In this document: one piece after another, positions 1 through 11,323 of the stretch
Position numbering within the stretch: position 1 is the first letter of the stretch
Layout of the letters: each line of letters starts with the position of its first letter
NCBI RefSeq assembly: GCF_030272615.1
Contig: NC_081413.1
Span: 189,336,903-189,400,902, forward strand
Length of the DNA: 64,000 bases
DNA from: Cryptomeria japonica
Lineage: Eukaryota; Streptophyta; Pinopsida; Cupressales; Cupressaceae
Reading direction: 5' to 3'
Notes under the pieces: generated by a model
What the model was told of the DNA's origin: nothing
The model's database searches: none
What the model saw: the letters and a program-made list of their open reading frames with translations, nothing else
Made by a program: the position numbers and the translations under genes

Positions 1-324
1 NNNNNNNNNNNNNNNNNNNNNNNNNNNNNNNNNNNNNNNNNNNNNNNNNNNNNNNNNNNNNNNNNNNNNNNNNNNNNNNNNNNNNNNNNNNNNNNNNNNN
101 NNNNNNNNNNNNNNNNNNNNNNNNNNNNNNNNNNNNNNNNNNNNNNNNNNNNNNNNNNNNNNNNNNNNNNNNNNNNNNNNNNNNNNNNNNNNNNNNNNNN
201 NNNNNNNNNNNNNNNNNNNNNNNNNNNNNNNNNNNNNNNNNNNNNNNNNNNNNNNNNNNNNNNNNNNNNNNNNNNNNNNNNNNNNNNNNNNNNNNNNNNN
301 NNNNNNNNNNNNNNNNNNNNNNNN
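1..324. other. assembly gap
   Basis: All bases are N. The true left end of the first foldback-like copy lies in or beyond this gap, so its left terminus and target duplication cannot be read. Confidence 0.99.
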
Positions 325-866
325 GGGTCATATGGTGTCCTCAGGGGTCATCTGGTGTCCTGTGACCCCTTAGGACACCATATGGTGTTGTTATGGGTCG
401 TATGGTGTCCTAAGGGGTCATGTGGTGTCCTATGACACCTTAGGACACCATATGGTATCCTTATGGGTTTGTATGGTGTCTTAAGAGGTCATATGGTATC
501 CTATGACCCCTTATGGAAACCATATGACCCCTTAGATGTCGTTAAGGGTCATATTATGTCCTAAGGAGTCATATGGTGTCATATGACCCCTTAGGACACC
601 ATATGACCCCTTAGGTGTCATTAGGGGTCATATTGTATCCTAAGGGGTCATATGGTGTCCTATGACCATTTAGGACATCATATGACCCCTGAGGACATCA
701 TATGGTGTCGTTATGGGTTGTATTGTGTCCTAAGGTGTCATATGGTGTGCCCTTAGGGCACCATATGACTCCTTAGGTGTTGTCAGGGGTCATATTATGT
801 GCTAAGGGGTCATATGGTGTCTTGTGACCCCTTAGGGCACCACTTGGTGTTGTTGTGGGTCGTATG
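325..866. repeat. palindromic satellite array, copy 1
   Basis: A tandem array built from GACCCCTTAGGACACCATAT and its reverse complement, alternating in orientation, with variants such as GGTGTCGTTATGGGTCGTAT. Because both orientations alternate every 20-40 bp, single strands could fold into many short hairpins. The same array is at 30782-32310. Confidence 0.9.
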
Positions 867-1755
867 TTAAGGAGGAGGGGGAGAGAGATAGAGAGGGAGA
901 GAGAGAACTATAGAGGGGATATATAGATAAGCAAGATATATATATTTTGAGAGAGGAGTGAGATAGATAGAGGGGGATAAAGAGAGGTGGGTAATGCGAC
1001 CTATATGCAAAGGTAGATAGGTGGAGAGGAAGGGAGGGAGAAACCTAGAGAGGGGAGAGAGGGTGGGTTGGAGAGTTAATGAACTAGACAATGAAGAGAG
1101 AGAATAAGAGAGGAAGAGAGATAATGAGAGAGTGGGGGAAGGATATATAAATGGAGAGGGGAAGAAAGGAAGGGAGAGATCTAGAGAGGGAAGGGAGAGA
1201 GAAGAGAAGAGATAGAAGAACAAAGAGATGAGTAAGAGGGGATGGATGGAGAGGTAGAAATGGAGGGAGCGAGAGACCTAGAGAATGAGGAGATGGATCT
1301 AGGTTTGGAGAGAGAGAAGAGAGGGAGAGTGTTCATAAATAGATAGGGGCAAGGGAAAGGGAGAGAAAGGTGGAGAGGGAGGGAGACAACTAGAGGGTGG
1401 ACAATTAGATAAGTGAGAAACCTAGAGGGGGAGAGAGAGGTGGGTAATAATATAGGGAGGGAGAGGTAGTGAGGTGAATAGGGAGGAAAGGAGAGCCCTA
1501 GATATGGGGAGAGAAAGGATAGAAGGGATTGGTAGTGAACAAGAGAAATGAATGGGAGGGGAGAGAAATAATAAGAGAGTGAGAGAGAAGAGAGAGGATG
1601 GGAGTCAAGGATATAAATTAGGGTACAAGGAAGGGATGAAAGGTAGAGAGGGTGGGATATACCTAGAGAGGGGAGAGAGAAGTTTGAGAGACAAGAGAGG
1701 GAGAGAGATAGGTGTAGAGTTTAGGGAAGATAAAGATAGTGAGATATGGATCTAA
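867..1755. repeat. purine-rich (GAGA) arm, copy 1
   Basis: Nearly pure purine tract on the plus strand, made of degenerate GAGAGG/GGGAGA words separated by short T- or C-containing breaks. It is closely similar to 32760-33640. Open frames across it are low-complexity Ser/Leu/Pro or Arg/Glu/Gly strings and are not genes. Confidence 0.9.
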
Positions 1756-1881
1756 AGAATGCTAATAGGAGAATGTTGATTATTGAAATTTGACTAAGTA
1801 TGAAAGTCAATATGATCCTCTACAAACAAGCATCTACATTATAACTCCTATAGAGTTGAAACCACTCTCAAACATCCTACC

Positions 1882-1943
1882 AATATATACATGAAATATA
1901 ACTTAAAGTGACATACTTAAATATTATATTTCATGTATATATT
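1882..1943. repeat. inverted repeat (hairpin) in foldback arm
   Basis: AATATATACATGAAATATA and its exact reverse complement face each other across about 25 bp. The same hairpin is in the left arm of copy 2 (about 28990-29060) but is missing from its right arm near 33750. Confidence 0.8.
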
Positions 1944-2022
1944 CTCCTCTCATGATGGGTATAACTTGTGCCCAAGTTGAAGAATTTGCATCACATAACC
2001 CTGAAATTGGACAATGTAGCAC

Positions 2023-2140
2023 ATTTGGCGCGCGCCAAATGAAAAAAGTTGACTTTTCTCATTTGGCGCACGCCAAATTTGGCACGTGCCAAATGGGAAA
2101 AGTCAAATTTGGCGAGCGCCATATTTGGCGCTCGCCAAAT
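2023..2140. repeat. cluster of TTTGGC...GCCAAA palindromes
   Basis: Five dyads in 118 bp. 2023-2040 is a perfect 18 bp palindrome around GCGCGC. 2061-2078 is imperfect only at its centre. 2077-2094 is a perfect 18 bp palindrome centred on CACGTG. 2105-2140 holds two more that together are nearly self-complementary. TTTGGCGC fits the E2F consensus TTTSSCGC, and CACGTG is the plant G-box core. Regulatory activity is inference; the dyads themselves are plain in the sequence. Confidence 0.8.
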
Positions 2141-3025
2141 GGTCTACATTGGAAACTACCAACCCTTTGGGTTGGATTGTACTTGGGCATCCAACCCAAA
2201 GGGTTGGACGACCATTTCAGGCCTAAGACATGTTTTTAACAGAGGATTAGAAAATTTTCACATATTTTTGGTCGTGCTCTCCATCAGGTTTGCACGTGTT
2301 TCAATAAAACTAAAAAAAATACCATAGAGGCCTCGATCTCTCTCTTAGCCATCCAAGCATGTAATTATTTTCACATTTTGATTTCGTTAAGGCTTTCATC
2401 TATAATTTCTTTTGATAGTGTGTTCGATTTTGGTCAAAAACCAACATGCACTATTTTGGGTATAGTTTTTTACACGTTCATAGGATTTTGAAGAAACTTA
2501 CATTTTTAGAAACTAGACTCCATTCTACACAATTTAAAAAAAAAAGTTTTGATTTTTGATTAGTTATCAATGATTTTAGGGGGGAGCACGCTCAAATTTC
2601 TGTTTTTCAGGATGTGTCCACTTCAAAAATTAGTAAAAAATCATATACTCATTAAAAAATTAGCTGAAAAATATAGCATAAACTACAAGGTGTTAGCCAA
2701 TTTCTCACCGAAGCGATTTTAAAAATTCAAAAAAAAAGTTAACATTTTAGGGGGCCACAACAGACGCTATGTTATGTTTTTTGCATAAAAATAGGACCAC
2801 TTTTTGTGGCCCCCCTTTTTGAAGCCCTTAATCTCCACCATTTTAAAAAAAATTAGTAGTTTAGAAAGTAGACTTGAAGCACTCTGACTCTTGTTCTTGT
2901 TGCATCTTCAAATTTGGAGTCTAACTATCTTCAATTTGTCGTTGAAGTTCAAACTTTGTTGATTTCAGAAAAAAGTGGCATCTTAAGACCCCCTTTTGGT
3001 ACCACAACTTGGTGCACATACCCTT

Positions 3026-4758
3026 ATTTGTTATTTTTCTATTGAATTTGTAATTAGAAACATATTTTTAGAGCGTGCATCCCTTCAGATTAATGACATT
3101 AGAGTGTTGGATGTCAACCACCACCGAACCCTAAAATGTAAAAGCACTGCCAACCTGGAAATTTTAATGAGGGACATTAACGTATATGGCCGGCACGAGT
3201 CCTGAACTGTTTGTTGTCCTGGTCCTGGTAATGTGTTAGCAAAGTGCAACATAGTCCACCGTGCTTGTATTTGATTTTTCCTGAAATGTATAGTAAATGT
3301 ATAATTTGTTAAATGAAATTCATTAGTATACTTTTCTTCTCTTCTTGTTTCAGTTCTTATTTTCACCTGAATTCTTTATATTGTGGGAGTTTTCGATTTT
3401 TAATGTTTTCAGTTAACGTTTTTCATAACCAGTCAATAATTTATTTATTTTTGAATTTTCCAAAAATGTTTTAAATTTCTTTCACATTGGCTATGTTTTT
3501 CTCTTGTATTCACTTTTTAAATGATCTATTTTGATTTGTTGCTTCCAACAGAAAAGAGCAACATTAACACAATCAATTTTCTAAAATGCATAGAGAAATC
3601 AAAGAAACAAAGGATATTAACAGTGTCATTGCGAAGCTGTTTCAAGAGAGCAACAAGATAAAGGACAACATGAGAAAGCCAATTCATCAGTATGAATGTA
3701 AAATGGCCAAGCAATCAACAAACTCCCCTTCTATTTCTTCCACTGTTGTTACTTCCATACATAATATGGTATTATACCCTCTTGCAATACCAACTGCTGA
3801 ACAGTAAATGGATCCACTGGCCATTTTCATGCTAGGAGACAAGATCCTTAAGTGGAATGGTAACCAACTTGGATGGGTTGCATGGGTAGATTCTATCTAT
3901 GTTTAATTACTGAGAGTTTGATTAGTTGAACTCATCTTTTGATTATATTTTGAGATTAAAAGTAAACTTTTTCATCCTTGTACTTGATTGTTAAATGTCT
4001 GAATTGTAAACTGCAACTTTGTATTTTGGTACTCGTATACCTATTACAAGTAACCTAATAGAATCATCCATGCACCAAAAGTGTTGATACAATTTTACTT
4101 TTATTTATGTTAGTTTTCCAGTTTCTTTTATTGATCCAACCTGATGGATTCTTAAATACCTACAAATGTGAATACCTAAAAGACGTTTTAAAATTAGATT
4201 GAGATAATAAAACCACAAAAAAAAAAAAACTACAAATTATGATTTCTTTTTGTCTACAGCTTTCGTATTTACTAGGATTTAGTTAGGTACTTATCGTCGG
4301 CAGTGAATTACTCAATCCATTATGCTGTTCAATCTCTTCTAACAGAATAGTTGAAACGTCATAATAGGATCACAATCAACTTTATTCTGCAAGGCAATAT
4401 ACTATTCTAGACGACATGACTTCTTTCGTCAGACTGAATCTGAAACCATTTCTACTATAACAAACAGGTAAATTAACCTTCTCTTGAAAAGTACATCTTT
4501 GTTCGCTGCAAATTTGATTCCCTCATTTTCTATGATTTTTCCCAAATATGAAAAATACTTTCAACTCATTAAGATTTTCATTTATGAACATATCTTTACG
4601 TGTCGATAGCTTTATTTGACGATAATCTGTATAATATTGCATTCTTCCAATAAATTTTACTTATACGTACAAAATAAAATAATTACTTGTTAATAACCTG
4701 TACTGGCATGCACGTTTAGCCTTGATATTCCTCTCAAATTTAAAGCTCTCTATCCAAA
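3026..4758. other. intergenic / Helitron 5' flank, no clear gene
   Basis: AT-rich sequence between the foldback terminus and the RPA1-like gene. A 73-codon frame at 3586-3807 and a short in-frame continuation to 3906 match no family I recognise. No Helitron 5' end was found here. Confidence 0.5.
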
Positions 4759-6975
4759 ATGTCATCTGCACCAACCACCTCTGAATTTGTAAAACAATCA
4801 ACAATGGATACTTTGGTAAGCTAATACATCATACCTTTTCAAAAAAATACTTTGTTGTCATTACTTTCATAATATATATTTCTTTTTTATTTCATCCCTT
4901 CCATTTTGACATGTACCCTTTATTCTAACATACACAAATATAGTTGAGGATTCTATAATTTACATAGCTGAATTACATACACTCCAAAATAACAAACTAT
5001 ACATTAAGGAATAACCACATATATGTCTTCGTAGCCCTTGACATTAAGTCCTCAATATTGATATTATCTTTTTGTAGGAAAATACCCAAGAGTATGCCCC
5101 TACCCCATTTGCAATTCAATCTATCAATGTTGGGGATAAGCTTCCTTCAGCATTGCTCCAAGTATTATCATTCAAGAAAATGCAGGGTAACAAAGATGAT
5201 ACAAATAGATATAAACTAGTGTTGTCTGATGGGACATACATGCAGTTAGCAATTTTGCCTTATAAGTATGCCACTCTGATAGATTCAGACGCTCTAAAAA
5301 TAGGCTTGATAGTCCTGTTGTCCACTTATACTTGCAGATATGTATGGAACACAAGGTAGGAAACATATTATATTTATTAAATACAATATCATTCTTTGCT
5401 ATTTAATTGTTTCCAGCTACAATTCAAAGAAACTTAAAATAAGTATTTTCATTCTACATGACTATTATAATACTTAGTTTACAAGTCAAACAAAGCGATT
5501 GTCAATTATTTGGCAAACCAGTATACCGGTTCAAAGAACAACAACAAAAAATGATGAGTGAGGATACACCATCATCGTCTAAACGTTCTCTTCAATTTTC
5601 TGCTGAATTACCAACCGCACAAAGTGCAACCTCTGAAAATATAAGCCCAATCAAAAGTTTAAATCCATACCAAAATAAATGTACAATAAAAAGTAGAGTT
5701 ACTCATAAACAGGCTATAAAGTCATACAATACAACTACTAAGAATGGCCATGTCTTTAGTTTTGACATTGTCGACACTGAGGGCTATGAAGTTAGAGTTA
5801 CATGTTTTGATGAAATAGCTCAACTACATTCTGATCGTGTGGAGGTGGGTTCACATTATGTCATTTCTAAGGGGTCCATTAAGGAGGCAAATACAAGGTA
5901 CAACAAATTGAACAACCATTTAGAGATCATCCTGTCTGATGCCTCCATATTTAAACACTGTAGCCATGACGAAGTACCAAATCAAGAGCACTCCCCTTTC
6001 ATTCATATTAGTGAAGTGTTTCAGCTAACTAATAATACATTAGTTGACATCATTGGTGTTGTTGTACATGTTGGAGATATCGTTCCAATCCATAGGAAAT
6101 ATGGCACTCAAACACAAAAACGAGTTGTTAGAATTAATGATCTCTCAGGCTCAACAATTGATATCAACCTATGGGGCCAAACATCAGAACAAAGAGGACT
6201 AGATTTAAAAAACATGTTAACCAATGATAGTGTTCTTATACTTGTTGTACGTAATGCTCGTGTCAGTTATTTTAATGGTAAGGTTGTTAACATAGCAACT
6301 GCAACAACATAACATATTAATCCTCCATTCCCAGAGGTAGAACCCCTAATATTAAGAGGATATATTCCCTTGCTTACTCTAGAATTTTTTGCAGCAATTG
6401 CCCACATTGATGGCAAATACACTAGAATGAATATTTCATCAATCCGTGAACATATGAGTGCGAAACCATAAACTATTCAAATGACTTTACTGGTTGTTCA
6501 AAGATTTTTAAACGTAACAGATAAAACTTTCTGTTACGCAACTTGTCCACTATAAGTAAATGGAAAGCCTTGTAAAAAAAAATGCACTCAACGGGTTGAT
6601 GATTCATGGTTTTGTCATAGATGTGAAATGACCATGGCAGAATGCAATTACAATTACCTTTTACCAACGAAGCTACAAGATGCAACAGGTACTGTTTGGG
6701 CTACTGCTTTTGATGAGGTTGGAACTCAATTGATAAAAAAAACTGCAAAAGCGCTTTGTGCGCTACAAAATGATGCCACAAAAACACAAACACCCTGCTC
6801 TATGATTAATAAACTTATCTCGCATCGCTACTCACTCACACTATTGGTTTCTACTGATACGTACAACTCTGAATCAAAGATGAAAGTTACAATCAACAAA
6901 ATCTGCTCTGTTGATTGTAATTCTAAGTGTGATGGATTACTTGTAGAGATTGCTCGCCTCTCTACACAAGCTTAG
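4759..6975 (+). pseudogene. Helitron-borne RPA1-like (replication protein A large subunit) gene
   Basis: RPA1 is the large subunit of the single-stranded-DNA-binding complex; Helitron versions are thought to assist rolling-circle transposition. Exon 1 is 4759-4815 (19 codons, donor GTAAGC). Exon 2 is 5078-5355 and encodes an RPA1 N-terminal OB fold (LVLSDGTYMQLAIL). The next exon, from about 5460, holds central OB folds (for example VRVTCFDEIAQLH, IDINLWGQTSEQRG) and then a C-terminal zinc-finger OB fold with CYATC, PCKKKC and WFCHRCE, ending at TAG 6973-6975. Decay: stops at 6310 and in the stretch before the zinc finger (about 6469 and 6555), and the expected acceptor before 5460 reads AT instead of AG. 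No host function is implied. Confidence 0.85.
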
Positions 6976-7199
6976 CTATATTAGGCATTTTGCCTAATTA
7001 CAAAGTTTTATGTTCATGAACAGTTATTACATTCCAAATTTTACATATTTTATTTTACTACAATCCTACACATAACTTTACATATGGAGGTCTTGATAAC
7101 CTTATTGCTTTTCCTTTAAATACTACATTATGTACAACTTTTTTTGTATATTGAGACATTCTACTTAGAAATACAAACGATTGTTTTCTATGAATACAT

Positions 7200-7323
<124 letters not shown>

Positions 7324-8301
7324 CAGATTGCATTAAAATTTCTCTGTTATCTCTTTGCAATTCTTTCCTTTCCACATAAACTTTCCTACTGTCATTCTTA
7401 TTACTTTTGCATGTCCTATTATAATTAAAATTAGTCCATTTATGTATGCAGAAATATTATAACAGAGAATTCCTATCTCAATAACTATCTATATTTAGTT
7501 TAAAAATTCATACACACATGTCAACAATCACATATACAATTGCATATTGAACAGTAAGAATTTGCATCTCTACATACAGATATATTTATATGTTTATGGA
7601 CAACTAACTATACAAGGTTTCAAAGTCTTCTGGAAGTACTCACCGCTGCATTGCACAATATGTTTAACTGCATACTCATCTATGTTGGTTAATTGCCTTG
7701 CAGAATAAATTTGCTTTCCTTGAGATTCCTCTTGTATACAAGTACTTACTATTCATGTTTTGTTGTACAATTAGATATTTACATTTATCTAAAAATTCCA
7801 ATTATTTCTTTCTTTCATACATTAATGATTTTCAATTAATTAATTTCTTCAACTGTGATCTTTTTACAAAGTCAACACACTATTTGATATCTTTTTTCCC
7901 TTGCATTCTTACTTTAATTGCTCTCTTCACCTATGATGTAAAAATACTTATTCATATTCCTATATAGAGACTGCATCCTCATGTATGCTGGTTACTTATC
8001 TTCCAGAATACAAAATGGTTTCCTTCAAATTGCTTTCATATAAAAGTATTTACAGTTCAATACACTTTCCTATTCATTTCATTACTTGCATTTTTATCTT
8101 TGTTTGCACTCTTTCTGTATCATATGAACATACTTATCTATATTTCTATATACAAAATACAGTCTAAAGATATGTACACATATATAAGTATCTGTAAATA
8201 AATAAATATTTATAGAAAAATTATACATATATACACATATATATGTATTTTTATTTCTGCATATCTATTTCTACATATCTATTTCTACAGATATACACAT
8301 A

Positions 8302-8433
<132 letters not shown>

Positions 8434-8565
8434 ATAGATATATATTTGCACATGCACATATTTGTATATATATCTATATATATGTATAAATATATACATA
8501 TGGAGAAATATATATCCATAATCATAGTCTCGACATGTTATCGTACCCAAAATTATTAAAAAATA

Positions 8566-8962
8566 CCAAATATACAAAAAAATATTTATACACATTTATA
8601 GAATTATATATATATATACACATGTATTTATATATGTGCATATCTATGTATACAGATATACACATATTTCATTGATATGTATATATACATACATTTGTAT
8701 GTAAATAGAATTTTATATAACTGTGCATATGTATATTTCAATAATGCCTTTGGGAAGGGAAGTCATAGGTAAACAATACAGTCAACAAAATACACATTAG
8801 TAAATTGAATACTTGCACAACAAATACATCTCGCAACAAAATGACCACCACAAAACTAAACAAAAAAATAGTATAGATTAGATTGACCAGTTTCCAATAC
8901 CCATACATTTCTAAATACTACTCAACACAAATCAAATTCTATACAAAAATATATTTATACAC

Positions 8963-9041
<79 letters not shown>

Positions 9042-9135
9042 CATATCTATGTATACAAATATACTCATATTTCATTGATATGTATATATACATGTATATA
9101 TATATATATATACATACATCTGTATGTATGTATAA
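8566..9135. repeat. tandem segmental duplication A-B-A' (B' continues at 10937-11148)
   Basis: Segment A (8566-8709) matches A' (about 8930-9135). Segment B (8710-8925, containing CATATGTATATTTCAATAAT) matches B' at 10937-11148. The order A-B-A'-[Helitron]-B' implies a tandem duplication of about 370 bp into which a Helitron later inserted at the A'/B' junction. The A-B junction preserves the empty site. Confidence 0.8.
8967..9038. repeat. (TA)n microsatellite
   Basis: About 36 TA units inside segment A'. The counterpart in A is much shorter, so the tract expanded after the duplication or shrank in A. Confidence 0.97.
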
Positions 9136-9416
9136 TTACGCCGAAGGTGTCTCCTACTATGAAATGCATCGAGCTAAATTCGGGCATCAACGATCCAAAC
9201 TGTTTGAGAGAAGGTGCAAGACGATGCAAGCCATCTTGACCGTCAATACATCCAAATAGTCGTTGCTTGCAACTTGCCTACCGATTCTCTGACAGTACTA
9301 GTATCAGCGTCAGATTAAAAGGTTTTCTCATCATCATTTATTTCAATCAACAACTTGTCATGTACGGTTTGTAGAAGGCCTATGCTTCCCTACGGATTTG
9401 ATTATTCCTTCCTATT

Positions 9417-9860
9417 GACGAGTGTTTTGACACACTCACCAATAGTCAGGTAGTTTATGCAAACACTCACCACCTCTCCTGAAAAGTAACGAGTTTGGAA
9501 GAACTCACTACTCCAAGGTCTCTATAGTCGGGTCTCGATGGTGATGGGCAGTTCAATGGTTGATGTGGTTATACCTGTAAAGGGGCCTGCTGGTTAGAAC
9601 TAAATCTCGTTGTTTACAGATAACTGCACTTCCTCTCTATTTGTATTTTTATGGTTTAAGATTCTCTGGGAAATAAAATGCGAAGCGTAAAGGGAAACAA
9701 GAAAATAACAATAGAGACCAATATAATGACAACTTAATGAACTACTCAATTAGTTCCCTGCAATCCAAGCAATTATCAAATATTATCCAAGTTAGCATTC
9801 AACAACGGACCTCCAACAAACCTACAAAATCATCAATTTCACAAGTCTATGAAATGTAAG
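9417..9860 (-). mobile_element. captured LTR fragment inside Helitron 1
   Basis: The reverse complement matches 53366-53811 at about 90% or more over roughly 440 bp. Both stop at ...ACACTCGTCAA, which at 53811 continues as CA, an LTR-like end. The copy has no coding sequence and its upstream LTR part is absent. Confidence 0.75.
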
Positions 9861-10229
9861 AAAGAAGGGTCAATCATGTAATTAATTTTATTCTTTTGCA
9901 CTATTAGTGATGAATGTTTGTTAATAAATAAATTTATATGATTATTTTTATTTAATTTATTATATCTAAGGTTTTAGAATCTATAATTGATAGACATTTC
10001 TAATCATACAAGAATCTTGAAGATATCTTAATCATCTATGGCTACAAAGTGCATTTAGTTGTCATTGGTCAATGCATAGTGTGATTGTAATATTCATGTT
10101 CCATGAGACATTCTCACCAACCAAGATTAAACCACAATTGCACCTTACTATTAAAAACAATTTGATGCAAACTATAGTCACCTAAATACATTTCTCCTCC
10201 ATCATAAATATATATTCATCTATATCTTT

Positions 10230-10489
10230 TCCCATATCCTTTTCTACTCTCTTTATTGATCTCTTCTTCTCCCTCACTGCCTCTCTCCCCCTCTACCTCT
10301 CCCTCTCCCTTTCCATCTATATCTCTATCTTAATATATTCCTCTCTCTATCTCTCCCCTATCTTTATCTCGTTACCTCTCCATATCATTCCATCTTTCTA
10401 TATCTCTTGAATTATCCTTTATCATCTCTCTACTTTTGTCCTTCTCTCTCACTCTATATATTGACCCTTTCAATCTTTATCTATCCCCT

Positions 10490-10555
<66 letters not shown>

Positions 10556-10690
10556 ATCTACTTCTCCATCTCCATCTCTATCCCCTATCTCTCTTGCTTG
10601 TCCCCTCTCTATATCTATCCCATTATTTCCCCCTTTGTCTGTCCCTTTTTATACATCTATCTCTCCTATTCCCTCTCTCTTTATTACAAA
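10230..10690. repeat. pyrimidine-rich tract with (CT)n core
   Basis: Degenerate CTCTCC/TATCTC words with a pure CT tract at about 10494-10552. A comparable pyrimidine-rich block sits at the same relative place in Helitron 2 (about 46040-46340). Open frames are Ser/Leu/Pro strings and not genes. Confidence 0.9.
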
Positions 10691-10910
10691 CATTACAGGA
10701 TCTTGTTACTAATGGAGCTTGATTATCATCCTAATTCAAAGGTTTTATCTCGGTTATGTTTGGATCCTATTTCCAAACCTTTGTTGCATAGACAATATCA
10801 TTTGCTAAATTATGTACCATCTGCCCTCATGTACACCACATAATTATATGCAAAAATAGACCATTTTTTTTCTTTCTAAAATTAATCTCCCAAGCCTTTT
10901 CGACATACCC

Positions 10911-10936
10911 ATTGCACACTAAGGTGCAATTGCTAG
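10911..10936 (+). other. Helitron 3' terminal hairpin and CTAG
   Basis: ATTGCAC (10911-10917) pairs with GTGCAAT (10924-10930); CTAG at 10933-10936 is the element end and T follows. This fits the Helitron 3' rule of a short hairpin just before CTRR. Confidence 0.88.
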
Positions 10937-11323
10937 TTTTATATATCTATGCATATGTATATTTCAATAATTGCTTTGGCAGGAAAACTCATAGGTAAGC
11001 ACTACATTCAATAAACTATACATTAGTAAATTGAACACTTGCACAACAAATACATCTCACAACAAAATGACCACCACAAAACTAAATAAAAGAACATAAC
11101 ATATTAGATTAAGCAGTTTTCAATTCCCATACGCTTCTGAATACATACTTCAATGCTTTCTCTCTTCAATTGTTAGAATTCTAACATACCTCTATTCTCT
11201 TCCAACTATTAGATATCTATTAAACCTTCCACTCAAGAAGGCGATGTCATCAAATGGAGGAGGAAGCAAACAAATAGAAGTTACTATGCAAAGAATAGAG
11301 GCAATATCTCCAACAAACGCCAA

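Larger units (their letters stand above)
325..3025. mobile_element. foldback-like element, copy 1 (left end in gap)
   Basis: Satellite (325-866), purine-rich arm (867-1750) and an AT-rich end (1751-3025) follow in the same order as in 30782-34711, with high similarity throughout. The right terminus GGTGCACATACCC ends at 3025, as at 34711; beyond it the two loci differ. No transposase ORF is present. By analogy with copy 2 this is the right half of a foldback-like element. The family is inferred from structure only. Confidence 0.7.
9136..10936 (+). mobile_element. non-autonomous Helitron 1, nested in the larger Helitron
   Basis: It begins TTACGCCGAAGG and ends in hairpin ATTGCAC-6 nt-GTGCAAT followed by TGCTAG (end at 10936), then T. 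The copy at 43510-46602 shares the start, the pyrimidine-rich tract before the 3' end and the final 120 bp. The limits come from comparing the filled junction (A'/B') with the empty one at 8709/8710. It has no Rep or helicase gene. An LTR fragment lies inside at about 9417-9860. Confidence 0.8.

Noticed and set aside
325-866. CRISPR-like array
   Set aside because: Repeats are adjacent and alternate in orientation with no unique spacers; the genome is a plant.
867-1223. Ser/Leu/Pro-rich open frames in purine or pyrimidine tracts (also 10407-10843, 30252-30808, 32301-33115)
   Set aside because: Low-complexity translations of GAGA/CTCT repeats, without start context, domains or conservation of the frame.
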